This document shows positions 44,201-58,000 of a stretch of 64,000 nucleotides of DNA, piece by piece (position 1 is the first letter of the stretch; each line of letters opens with the position of its first letter). This DNA is from Tubiluchus corallicola. Its lineage: Eukaryota > Priapulida > Priapulimorpha > Priapulimorphida > Tubiluchidae. The notes under the pieces were generated by a model. That model saw only the letters and a program-made list of their open reading frames with translations. It searched no databases and was not told where the DNA came from. The DNA is taken from contig JAQGDQ010000043.1 of assembly GCA_030141605.1 (NCBI GenBank), forward strand, positions 445,001 to 509,000, read 5' to 3'. A program made the position numbers and the translations under genes.

Positions 44201-47200
44201 AACGTTAAGTAGAATCTTTTAGCAACAAATTGTTCAGTTTTACTCCATAGCAAAATGCCTGACAGCTGCATACATAGTCATGTCATAGTTAAATTACAGA
44301 TTTATGTTTGTTTTTCAGTCAAGCATGTAGTTCTGAGAAAACACTAGAATCCTGGTGGATCACTTGGTTTTTAGAGATTCAGCTTGTTAATATAAAATTA
44401 TTCTGCAGCAGTTGTGGAAATACAGTATATAAAGTCAGTCAATTATATATAACACCAGACATGAAATGATCACAACATTATGTTGATATATTAACTAATT
44501 ACACAAGCTTGTGTTGCATTACTTTAATTGAGTTTTAAGATTTCTCCCAAACATCCCAAACATCAAAATAAGCCAATCTTACTGCAAGACTTGCCTTTGT
44601 CTTAGAATTACGAGCAACAAACTTACTAGAAACTACCTGGATCAAACAGAAATTTGTTAATGATCAGCTTTTTTATTAATGAGGAATGAAGAGACTAATA
44701 TAGATAATCAAATTGTTTTAATTTTACATGTTAATTAATTAAATGACATTAATTACATTACTAACTCATCCAGTATGTCCAGTAACATAACTTAAAGTTT
44801 ATATTCATTTCTGCACAAAATGGTTGAAAACTGTTTCAACTAATAGTGATTTACCTTTTCACAAAATCACAGTAAGTAATTACTCACCTTTTTAATACGT
44901 TTTGATTTCACTTTTTTGCCTTTCACATGAAGGTTATGATCTGGCAAGTCTGCACTAGATTTTGGATTACCTCTATCGGTCTTTGAAATTTTGTCTTTGA
45001 CGTTTTTCTTCGACACAAGAAAATCTTTGGCGTTCAAAGACAATGGGACATCGCTTTTTGGCTTCTTTGATAGAACAATAACTTCACTGGTAGTAGTTGA
45101 ATTTTTTGCTGTCAGAACAACAGTAGGCATAGGGGATTTAATAACGGAACATTCTGCTGACTTAAAAACAGGAGGTTTAAGTCCCGATTTTCTAGTTTTA
45201 GTCTGCAATTGATCAATTTCATTACTGTGTCCTGCATCATTTTTATCACGTTCAGTAGAGTTAGATACATTAACTACAAAAGTCGCTCGGCGCGAATGGC
45301 GATTAGTTCCTTGCCTAGTATTTTTATATTCCAGGGGAAGATTTCGATTACTATTAGAATCCTTATTGTCAGCTATGGCAAATTTTGCTTTAGTTACAGC
45401 TGATTTGCTAACTTCTCTAACCTTGCTGCTATTTCCCATATTAGCAGAGACAACTTCTTTACTGGTTTTATCAGTTACAACCTCTTCACTGTCATCAGCA
45501 TCTATGTCTCTTACACTCTGATGATGATTAAATTTCTTAAAATAATTCAAGTCATCGTTTGGCACATTTTCACTATCATTTTCAACATTATTCAAGTCAT
45601 GATTTTCAACTTCGTTTTTCGTGGTATTCAGGTCATTAACAGAGAGTTCCTTCGTGTTACTCACCATCTCTGCCACCTCTTCATTGTAGCCCCACTTCTC
45701 CTTTAAATCTTCACGTTGGCAACTTTGACTATCATTTTCAGCATGACCCGAATCATCAACACCCACAATGCTACTTCGACGACTTGACGACAATCTAATA
45801 GAATGGTTTAGAACATCCTCTGCAACTTTGTTTGCATCTTCAAACAATGAAATGTTGGCATCATTGAGAAAGGCTACTTGATCAAATGTAGCAGTGCAAT
45901 CGTCAGACATAGAAGACATGTTAATAAGTATAGATGGATCTTCTTTAGTAATATCCAGAGTTTCTGCAGAACTAGTGGATGACACACTTGCTAGAGCATA
46001 TTTTTGCAATTTTTCAATACTGTTATGGCAAGCTGAGATAGTTTCAGGAACAAAGAAAGAAACACGCCGAGCAGACTGTACTGATTCAGAAGCACAGTCG
46101 ACATCTGCATCATGGTCACTTGCTAGGGGCTCTTTGGGCAACGGCAACTCCTGTGTTTTAGCTAATGCATCATCATGTCGCTTAAGTAAATTTTTGTGAC
46201 TGTTTTGTTTTGTGCTATGTATTTTGCTGGATGGACTGGAAAGGTTAGGACCATCACTCAAATTGTAGATGACTGTCTGTTCATTCAGGTTCCAGTGTGC
46301 TTTGGTAGAATACTGTTCAGTTGATGTAACAAAGACATGATTAGGATGAGCAGTATAATCTCCACTAAACCTAGAAGTATCTTCATTATTTGACCGATCA
46401 TTGCCATCAAAAGTTTCATTGCAAATATTGCGTTCATCATTGACCAGATCTTTATTACAATTGTTAGTACCTAGGCTTCCGGCCTTGTCACTGTTATTAA
46501 TGATATTTGGCGGCTCATTTCTATTGGCTTCTATATCATCATCAACAGCATTTATAAAAACCTTGTTAGCAACATTATCTTTTGCGATAGTGCTGTCAAT
46601 ACTGCTTGGTAAACTACTGCAATTAGCTCGACCATTCTTTGCATGCTTACGAAAATTCTTTGAAAGTGTATGCTTTGGTTTGATCACATTAGTTGGAGGA
46701 GAAAAGCGAACAAAACCACTATGAAATGGTCTATCTTCTACAGCTCTTGCAGTTGTTCTAAAATTGAAAAATCAAGTTTAGATTAAGTTTTGACACATTG
46801 TAAAAATCACCTCAAATTCTCATCTAAAATTAACGCATACATGAGCATTTTTGAAATGCTAATTAGTAGACTTTGTGCTTTTGACAACACTTTTCTGACA
46901 CCCAGCTAACTGGACAACTTAATGTCTTTGAAAATAATACGTGACTGCTAATAACTCTATTCGAAAAGCAAGAAATATTAACAATCTTAATGCTTAATTT
47001 CTTAGAACAGATAAGAATACTGCACAATACAATACATATTGCTTTAAAAACCTTTGAAGCATACTTGCTGCTTTCCTTTTCTTGTAGCTGATCATCTACT
47101 TCGTGAGTTACATCTGCTAAAAATCAAAAATATATATTATGTATTATTAGATAAGCAGTTGTAATAATAACTATTAAAATAGTGACCTAGAGCAGAATGC

Positions 47201-50200
47201 ACCAAAATGAAACTAGCTGTGATGCTAATAATCAAGTTTGCATTTGTTTATAAGCAGACTTTGAGTTAAATGTTCACAATTTACAATAATGGTTTGTAGT
47301 TTTGGCTCTGCTAATTAGCATCAAGGCATGTCAATGCTGCCAAGTAGCAGCTTTAAGCAATGTCCATGTGCAGCACTCAATGCATACACCACTACAATAC
47401 TGATTAATATATGACTCAACATGCATGACACTTACTTGACTCTGTTTAGCCTTTACCTGCTGGTTTTCACTTCATGTACTTGACTCATTGACATTGTACC
47501 ATGCTTCTAGACACTGATTAGTATGACCCTAATGTAGCTAATGTAAGCGAACTCAGTTTTGCAGGGATTTAATATAATATAAACATAATAACACAGGGAC
47601 TAAGTTTTGCAAGACCAATTTATTTTAGTTTACATTATACAAACCTATAATTGTTTGTGATTGCTGTTGTGAAAGTGATGTTTGAGGAGGCGTTCGGCAT
47701 GTCAGGGTGGAATGCTTGAACACATGTGGTTCTTCACTATTCCCTGATGGTAAATTTTCATTTTCACTGTCGTACAGTTCATCTTCATCTTTAAAATAAT
47801 ATAAATACTGTATTTTTATAAGTGCTTATCTACAGAATCACAGATAGTGCAGATCAAACACAACCCACATGCAGACGAAATGGTGAAGATTTTTACAAAA
47901 TCTGTATTTTTTGGTTCTAATACTTTGATGTATAATCTATACAACTGTTACCATTTCTTTATCAATGATGCAATTGTTTATCACAAACATTCTGTGAATG
48001 ACTGAAACATTTAAAAACGAGTCCGCGAGAGCACCATGCAGAGGGTGGCACATGAGGTTGTAAGGCTCATAACTCGTCCACTGCGGGGCTACAGAACTTC
48101 TGGTTTTCATGTATGTGTTAACCATCATCCTCACTAATAATATTAAAAAATTCGCTGGAGCCTGTTTCAGTATTTAGTACTGGCACTTTAAAATTTCACA
48201 AAAATCAGCAAAATTCGCCTTTTTTGTAGTTTTTCAATATTTTTTCTATCTATATGCTGGATTATAAGTGATAAATCTGTATTGTAAATTTCATGAAAAA
48301 GCACGAGCCGAGATAATATTATGAATGACATTATATAGAGGGGCACTGTTAGAAAAAACTGCCATATCAACACACTTTTTTACTTTCCATAGTACCGTAT
48401 TTTCCCGTGTATAAGAGACCCTTGTGTATAAGAGACCCCTTCAATTTTTAGGCAAAAATTCTGGAAAAAAGTTTTTTCAGACGGACATTTTTAGAGGGTA
48501 GAGTACAACTTTTTTCAACTCAGTGCGGTACTGAAAACAAAATAAAACCAGTTAATGTGTTGTAGAAAAAGAGTACTGTTATATATTAAAGTGCGTACCT
48601 GCAAACCTGTAACAGGAAAAGAGAAAACGAGGAGATAATGCCTGTGTCACGATGCTTGTATTGCTTACAACCGCTTCATAGTCGAACGCGACACGCAAAA
48701 CAGTTGTAGAGCACTTATTTCTTTAAAATCATTAGTGTCACAATTTATGCATCTTATTGAAAAGACTTACTCCCATGTATAAGAGACCCCCTATTTTTAA
48801 AGTGAAAATTCTAAGCAAAAAAGGGTCTCTTATACACGGGAAAATACGGTAATTCCGTCCATGTGTAAAAAGTAGACATACTTGGCTCAGGTCGTATATG
48901 ACAGTAGGCATTTAGCCACGTTTAACCTGCATTTTCTGTGACTAGTGCTCTCATTTCCTAGTAGCAATAGATTCCTTTCCCATGGAAATTGAAGGATTTC
49001 ATCTTAAATTGGTGTAGTTATGTCGGAATTTTCATATGACTACAAATATGAATAATTGCCTCTTCTGATGGATTTCAGGACAGGATATCATGCATGCCCC
49101 TAGTACCGAGTCCGACCCTGATTCAAGGCATTCTCTACACACTGAATCGCTAATGGATACCAGGAAAGACTAATCTATTGCATTAGAAAAGTACCGATTG
49201 TTAAGATTGAGAGTCATTGCTAGCGAAAGAATCTGACAACATTTGGTATATACATATAAAATAGAAATCCGTTCATTTTTTATACTTTTTATATGAATAA
49301 GCTTCATGGCTATACATTATGAATATTAGTACAAAAATGAAAAACTACAAAACTCTCTGAGTCCAAAATACTGTTCCTATTATAGCAGCATAATCCTATC
49401 ACTGAAGAGTAGTACAAGTAATCAAAACCATAATATCTAAATAATAGAGAAAGAATTATCAATGCAGGTAGATTATCCCTAGAAGATAGATACAGAAATA
49501 TAGACCAATATATCATGGGGAAAGTGATAAAGCGAAAATCTTACAGTCTAAACATGAGACAATATAAGCGTATGGGCCGCTTCTAGGGGGATGGCGGTGA
49601 TATTTAGCTCAGAAAATTTTTCTTCGCCCAAAATTTATTTGTGGCACAAAATCGATACTTCTGACAAAAAATACTAATAGTGTGATTGAATGATTGCGCC
49701 AATGGCACAAAAATTTTCGATGTTTTACAGTCAAAAAATCACCGGACAAATGATATTTTGGGGGATGTCTGTCCCATATTTTTTGGGCATTCGCTCAGAT
49801 TTGTGTCCTGGCTTGTATGCCTATGTAAGACAATGAGTAATAACTAGGTAATAACCTGTACATAACATTTACAAAGCATAGGAAATAAACAGTACACAAA
49901 ACATTTTCCAGTCCTTGCAAGAAGCAATTTCCATTCCGTAGATATTTCATTTTTTTGAAGATGGAAACGCTCTAAATGCGGTCCAGTGTCTTTAGTACAG
50001 GCTAATAGATTCACAATATTCATTTCGTGCAGATAACTAGTTACAATACCGCATTTAACGCTGGTAAACAGCCCAAAAAACGAACATTTTAGTTCAGCAG
50101 TGGCCGCCATCTTGAATGCTCTCGGTAGTTTAACCAATGTGCTGGCCAGGCCTCCAGTTGCCAAAGATGAATATTTATATCGTTTTGAAGTATTTTGACA

Positions 50201-51980
50201 AGATTTGACAACTCATGTTTACCTACACAAAGCTTTTTGATGAACGTTGTTACCTATATTTTCACCCTGATATATGCCTTTTTTCAAGGATCATTTACAA
50301 TAGGGTGGTAATTCGCTCCATCGAAATTGTCACTGCAGCATAGTGGGATGGGATGCTCCATTCTCATACATATCGATATTTTTGTCCCCGCCCCTGCAGT
50401 GGGTGAGATATAAGACTTTGAAATGACCGAGTATTTGCACCTTGTGCATAATGCAAGCTTAAAGACCCCCAGTAGAGCCGAAAGAGCGGGGTTTGGGACA
50501 AAAGTCGAAAAGTGATTTTGGAGAAGATAACAAGATCCAATACAGTGCTGAGTTAGGTCTATTCAAACTTAGTGGTTGCTGCATGGCTAATCCTTCAAAT
50601 ATGAGTAAAAAATAGAGAAAAATAGGTATTTTTTCATGAAAATCGGCCTATGCCGTACCTCTGCTACTATGAGGAGTTGGGCCAAGCGGATTCACATAGT
50701 GAATACTAGTGACTAGTGAACCCCATACCCGAACTTTGGTCTGAATCGGTTTACCTAACCTTGTGCCGAAATTTTTCGATTTTGCATGGTATTCTCGCAG
50801 ACGCGTTCTTAAAATGTTACTTTATTTTTTTTAGAATTTCATCATGTTATAGCTTGATAAAGCAAAAAGATGAAACATCACATATTAATTGAGATCAAAT
50901 ATTGAATTATTTTATACAAGATGAAGTTTATGACTTGGTTTTAAAACAACAATATCATCAGGGATTGCTAAATTATCATGTTAGTGCAATTCTGAAAAAT
51001 ATAGGACTTTTAGTAAATAGAAGAAGACAGTGTAAAGTGACAGCTTACCAACACCTGCTACACCTATTGATTCTGCAGCAACTGTGGGCACTTTGTCATC
51101 ATTCTTACTCACGGGTCGGTCATTAAGTTCCGCCAACTCATATAAATTTGTCCTTCCCTACATTCACAACAACAGTTTTAAATTTATACTAAATTTGCTG
51201 CACAAGGTTCTAGGCACACATATAATGAACTTTAAGTAATCAACTGTACAAATGTGAAAATATTTATAAAGATGTGTACTTTAGGCCTTGGAAGATTGCC
51301 CTTGGGTAGAGCATCGATAGTGACCGCTGGCATCCTCCAAGTCTCAGTATGACTACCATCCATACTTTGTGGCTCATTGCCTGATAATGATAATTGCTGA
51401 AAAGATTTGAAACTTCTACCAACTGTCAAAAAACATTAGTTAAAAGAAAAATCTATGAACCATTAAACTAACAGAAAACATGGTACAAGACAAGTGGATT
51501 CCATGCCATTTACACTGTAATTTAAAGCAACATCTAACGTACAAGTTTACTTCCTTTCAGTAATATAAACAAAAATTGTTTCGCGTATTCAGCAAAGTGG
51601 AAACATAACGGGACTGCTTGAAAAAGGATATTAAACACAACTAGACTTAACTGAATAATAAGCATAAACAAGTAACATAACCTTGTATATAACCACATAA
51701 ATAATAAAACTAACAAACTAGCATTGAAGGAAGGAACATGAATGAACCACCACTGCTTAAATAATGGTACCACTTGAACACACCCAACACTAACCACATT
51801 TTATTGATCCTACTACCTAAACATCTACTATCTACCACAAGGAGAGAAACCACAAGGGTTTTTAAAATAACATTTATTACTACGAAAAGCTGCAAATAAA
51901 CAAGTAATTTTGATTTATTTACGATCATTTACAACTGTAATCATAATATTGACTTGTGCAGAGTTGCACAAGTTACCGTA

Positions 51981-52027
<47 letters not shown>

Positions 52028-52035
52028 AAATACGG

Positions 52036-52072
<37 letters not shown>

Positions 52073-55000
52073 GGCAAATATATATATATATACAAAAATT
52101 GTTTCAATCATATATATATATATGTATATATTCAATCGTATTAATATTTTTACACTGACTTAGACTTTTCCTTTTGTGATTCAGTAGGAAGTACTTATAC
52201 ATACACAACAGTTTGTGATTCAAAGTATGCTTATACTTTGCTTACAACAATGCTTATAACAGATGCAAAAATAAGATTGGTAATGGGTATGCTGAGCTGT
52301 AATGGCCTTCTATTTCAGAAAGCCCCAACAGCAAGCAACCAATTAGTTCACATGTTGTAATATCACTCAATGATGATAACACTTCATTCGTACTATTCAT
52401 CACTGACCTTTAAATTTACACTCAAGATCACCAATTATCCTGGTAAATATATTTGTTCATACATCTCTAACATATACTAAAAGTTAAAGTACCAACTTTT
52501 TAAAGTTCTTTAGTTGGTAACTTAATTAATTTTAAAAACTAGCCTCCAGCATTGATAACAATCAACAGTATTGGTATGTGTACATGCTGGGAAATGCACT
52601 GAAATGCACTGAAATGCTAGCTTATAGGTAGTTGTATTACTTTTTCCAATGATGGCTCACAACTAGTTTGTAGGAAAAAGCACTGAAAGATGATTAGAAC
52701 AAAATTTACCTCTTCTGGGTGGGTAAATAACAAATTCCTTGCTTCTTCACCACCAATTCTATTACTGCTTCCAGGTGCCATTCTAAACATAACAATAGAA
52801 TAATGCTTTACAAGTTACATGTGCTGCATTAACAATGTTAAACGCTGGCAAAACACAAACTAACCCATTTTTCGTCTCACACAAATTTCGTGAGACATGC
52901 TGTACACAAATTCCCACTAAAACAATTGTATTTTTTCTTTACACAAACACAGCCACCCTATTTTGCTATTTTGCATTGGCTTTGGCTCTTGCGTGATTTT
53001 AGGATAATGTGGTGCTATTTTCTTGCTTCACAAAACTGCTAAGAAAGATTTGGAGCAGGACCTGGTGATGCCTGCTGCATAAACATAACGAAATCAGATG
53101 AATCAGCATATCAGTTTGTGGTACAATTTGCCTTTAAAAATTTTCATGTAAAATCAACGACACCACAAAAGCTAGACATTAAGAGGGTCTAAAAATACAT
53201 GACCAAATTTTATTAGAAATTCAGCTAACTGGAAACTTTGAAACTCAAACAGTTTTTAAAGTCACTAAAAGTGTTTAAACATTTACCTATTGCAAATAGA
53301 ATTAGAAAAAAGTTAAAAAACTTTTCTTAACTACGATAACTATACATACGCTTGGGAGAAGACTGCTAATTCTTTGGTACTTAAACTTTCTCCTTCTGCA
53401 GATGTTGACGATTTCCGACCATTTGCTGGTAAGGAATCTTTACTAACTCCCGCTAGACGATAAGCCTGATTAAGTTTGTCAAATATTTCCACTATCTGTG
53501 AGTGTATTTCATCCTGTTTCATTCTCATTCTTAACATACTAGATGTGCACTCGTCCAAAGCTGCTCTCACTGAAGTATTTCTTTCCTTAACAACACATAA
53601 ATTTAACAGAATTTTATGTCAATTTACTTGAATGAAGATCTGTTATTTAAAAACTTACAGAATAATTTATATTAGACAGAGTCTAAAAAATGGGATGCCT
53701 TTGAGAGGATCTAATGGTTACTCCTGCCAGAAAAATAGGTCTTTGGTTGGTCAGTGGAGGTGCAAAATTTTTCTGAATTTCTAATTTAGCATTGCTTTCA
53801 TGCATTTGTATTACTGATTAGTACCGCAACCTGACAAATAATAGCACTGAGAGTATTTATTCAAAGTTCAAAATTTGCGGCGGCCGAGTGCCACACAGTA
53901 TGAGAGTCTCTAAAATAAAAACATGTACAAAGTAAAGCTTACGTTAAAATAACACAGCATTTTGTATAACACAGCGATACGAGTAATGTCATCCTATGCA
54001 TAAGGCAATGCATGCTGTTTTTGAAATTTTATATGCAAATGCAATTAAGCGTCAATGCGGCAAGACATGTTAAATGCTATTATCATTTTAAGTTTTGAAT
54101 CATGACTTGGGAATTGTATTTCAAAACAAAAGATGTGATGTAGAAGAAGCAGTTCAATATATGTTTTATTTGTTATGTGTCAACACAATGGAATATTAGA
54201 AACCTTTTACTTCTTAAACATTAGTAGAATTACTTCTAATCTACCTTATTTTCTTCATCCCTAAAGAACAAATGAAGCTAATTACATATTGTTGTGTTTT
54301 GTTTCTCTCGGAAGGCTCGTAGAGAAAACCAGAAAACATGCCATCAAATAAAACTTCTTTATTTTAGCGAGAATTTTATTACACAAAATTGAAGGAACTT
54401 TTGAAATGAGTACAATAAATGAGAAAATCTGGAAAACGTTAAGATAAGTAAATAAATAAGTATAAGTCCGTGTTCTACGATCCGTGATCCGGGCTCTCTT
54501 TTCGGCAGCCTTATATAGCGTGCTGGAGAAACTTCTCGAAGAAATGTCCGAGAACAATCCAGATGCTGAGAAGATGCTAACGCGGTCATCGGCGGCAGAA
54601 CATTCTATGGTGTTCTATGCAATTCTGCTTGACGCCAGCAATCTCCACAACACATATAGAACTAAAGCAGCATGGATTTTATATTTCAAGAGATCCCTCT
54701 AGACTTTAAAACAGTCTAGTTCCAAATTTATCGTTGACAAAGCCGCCCTTCATTGTATTGTTTTTACTACCATTTTTTCACTTCTAATTCCATATTTGTA
54801 TGTACATATGAATCTTATTCCATGACCCATGTGGAATATATTTTTGTTTTGGTTAATATTTGGGTTTTAACATAGTAATCCAGAGGCTAGCAGCTTTTAA
54901 AGCAGCACTAAAGTCAAAATATGAATGAGTGTCAAAATGTAGTCAAAACATAACTGATAACCACATCATATTTAAAAACTGATGAAAAGCTCTGTGCAGG

Positions 55001-58000
55001 CATAAGGAGTGTAGGCTTTAGCGTGACGTCATTGGTATTTCTAGCGTATGTAACAATGCATGTGCACATAAGTGAAAAAAATGGTACCGTATCAAAAATT
55101 TTCTGCTGAATTTACATAAAAATACAAAATACATCAGACTGCACATTACCAGACCTTCCAGCCTACAGGTGTCCAAAACAGGGAGAAGCCACAAAAATTC
55201 AGTTAGTAGTCTGACGAAGCCCAGTGTCTGAGGGAGCGTTATACACTCTCGAAATGGGGTACCGCCCTTCGATGCTTTTTAATATTCCATTATTTTAGAT
55301 GCCTAATTTGATACAGTAGAAATGGCTTCCAGACAACACTTTTTAACTCTTTGAGAAAGTGTTACTAACATGTTCAGGCACTATAGGAAAGCCTTTCACA
55401 CATTTTTTTCGAATGTGCAAAACATTTCCCAGAAAAAATTCTTTAAACCTTTAATTCAAAGTATTGCTGATAATATGTCTAAAATTTGGTTGTTGTACAA
55501 TGTCGGACATTAGTAACTATTGTCATTTATCAAAAGCTTACCAATATCGCAAATTAAATTATCTCAAATTAAAAATATCTAACTTTACTGGCTTCATTAG
55601 CCGAAAACTTTGTGCAGATCACAAAATCTCATTCATGTGGCCGGTAAGTGCAATCCCACGCCACTGTTCTAGGTGCTGCATTCCCACATTGTTTTTTTTC
55701 ACATTGTCTACCACCATAAATGGACAATTCTATTTCGGGCAAGGGATGGTGGTCGTGATCGTGATCAACATTTTGTGCAGTTTTACCTTGAAGTAACAGT
55801 TGGGGAAAATCGGGAAAAAGGGAGGTTACCATTAAACTCAGGAATCCAATGATCAAATCGGGGGAGTTGAATGACATCACAGATGGCCAAAAATAATCTT
55901 GGAATATATGAAGTAATTAGGCAATCAATTTACATTGCAAGTCAGCTGCTAGGCACATCTTTTTGGGTTAATACATACACAGTAATTAAAAAAGAAATAG
56001 TCAAAAGCTAAATAAACATTTCAAATAAAGCCATACTAACTTATCTAGTGCATTTTAGTGAGGACTTGCACAGCTAAAGGCTTTGGCTTGAGTCAATTTC
56101 TTTTCGTTGATCACACCTGCAGTGTTCTTACAATTTTACCCTTTGAAAACTGCAAATATGATCATTCTTTGATAGAAGCATTGTTTGAGCTGCACAAGCC
56201 AACCTGGCAATGAGACAAAGCAGCAAAGATGATGCAATAATAAACAGCGAAGTGCGAGAAACCAGTGGTGCCAAAACTTTCGCATGTCTGTCGCATATAG
56301 CGCTTTGAAGTAGGTGTGGACAAAGTTATGATTTGAGCTTAATGTTAAAATTCCTTAAGTACTGCTTCAATGTTTGTATAATGCTGGAATATCTGTTGTG
56401 TTGATAATAAAATACAAATATAATCATAAATGGACATACAGCTATCCTATCCTCGATAATATCATTCAGTTCAGCGTAACTATGTCCAGTGCGCTCCATT
56501 TCAGAGATTTGTTTGCGTAAATCAGCCAGCTGACGTTGGGAGTCATTATGCTGTTGCTGTAAAAGAGCACATTCTTGTTTCTTGCTCTCCAGAGCCTGTG
56601 CGAGCGCACGATTGTTAGAACGTAGTGATGTCTTCTGCAGGGTAGATGCATTCACTGAAACAGAAATTATTAATTTATGAACTAGGTCATAAAATAAATT
56701 AATAATTTATTATAATTAAAATTACAAATATATATACAAAAGTAAACAAATGTGTGGTTTGGTGGGTAGTGTCACAAAAATAAACACAGTCAATATAGTG
56801 GACAAAGTTACAGAAATAGTTAATTTAGACATCTTTTAGTGCATAAATTAATGCTAAATTCAGAAAATTTAGGTATTTCTTACCCTAGTGATAGTATTTA
56901 GGAAATTTCTAAATTTTGTAATGTTTTGCCAACATCACAAAGTGCAAGTATTTGGGTTAGTGGACACAATAATACTAAAGTCGACACATAATTTTGTTTT
57001 TGCAGTAGTATTTTTTGAACTTTATAAAACAGCGCCATGCAAGACATTTTTAATAAACAAAGTCAATCAATGTAAGATATCATTAAAAAAATTTAGACAT
57101 CCTTAAAAGTTTAGAATCTACCTGAGCAATTTATGATTCTTGCGCAAGATTTGTTAAAGGATTTCTGTATAGAATAAATAGGAATTCTTCTCTTGATGCG
57201 GCGTTTTTTCTTGATTCGACTTGAATTCATCTGTGAAATGGCTAGCAGTTCCTTAGCATTTTCCTACAAAATCAAAATATCAATTGAAAAAATTGTTTGC
57301 AAATGGAGCCTTCCTTCTTTAAAATACAAACGGTAATATTTTAAGCATTGGAGTTAAGTGCTGGCATTTTAAGTAGCCAGTAATACCATAGTCAAAGAAA
57401 TAAGCCAATAACGTTATATTAATTAATAAGGTATCTGAGCAAAACACCAACTTAAAACTAAGTACTGAACAAAATTATGAAATTGATCAGCTGTACAAAT
57501 TCTGGTTAGGTATTTTGTTCCTTAACTCCCAATTTCAAGAACAACCTACTAAGTCCATTTTTGGGCAAAATTGAGTTAAATGTTGGTATAGAGCATTCTC
57601 ACTAACCATGCTGCATCTTACTATCAAATTGTTTGATGATATGAAAGTCATAAATGTGTTATTGGCAAATTAAAAAAGTTAGTAAGTACATGGAAGCATC
57701 CATTTCAGCCAAACACCAGGTGCATAACAATTACGCAATCAGTAACTACTATGCAGGTGAACAGCTAGATAAGCTGCTCGACCTTTTACCAGCAATAGAG
57801 TAATATGTGAGATTCTATAACTGCAGCAGTTAGCTTTGCTTGTGCATATTTGGCGGATTAATAATAGAGTGACTGACAGCTCTGTCTAGATTGAGAGCAC
57901 GTAGGAATCTAGTAAGTCCCGTTTTTTGAAAACAGGCAGCCACATACAATAAAGGCATTTTCAGTTCCACTTCAGTGCAACCTTTAATTTACTCCATTAA

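Noticed and set aside
44991-46724. Plus-strand open frames across the large shugoshin exon
   Set aside because: Antisense shadows; the minus strand carries the coding signal and in-phase splice sites.
51534-51797. Hydrophobic 87-codon minus frame
   Set aside because: Considered as the missing shugoshin exon; the frame and phase do not fit and the composition is not shugoshin-like.
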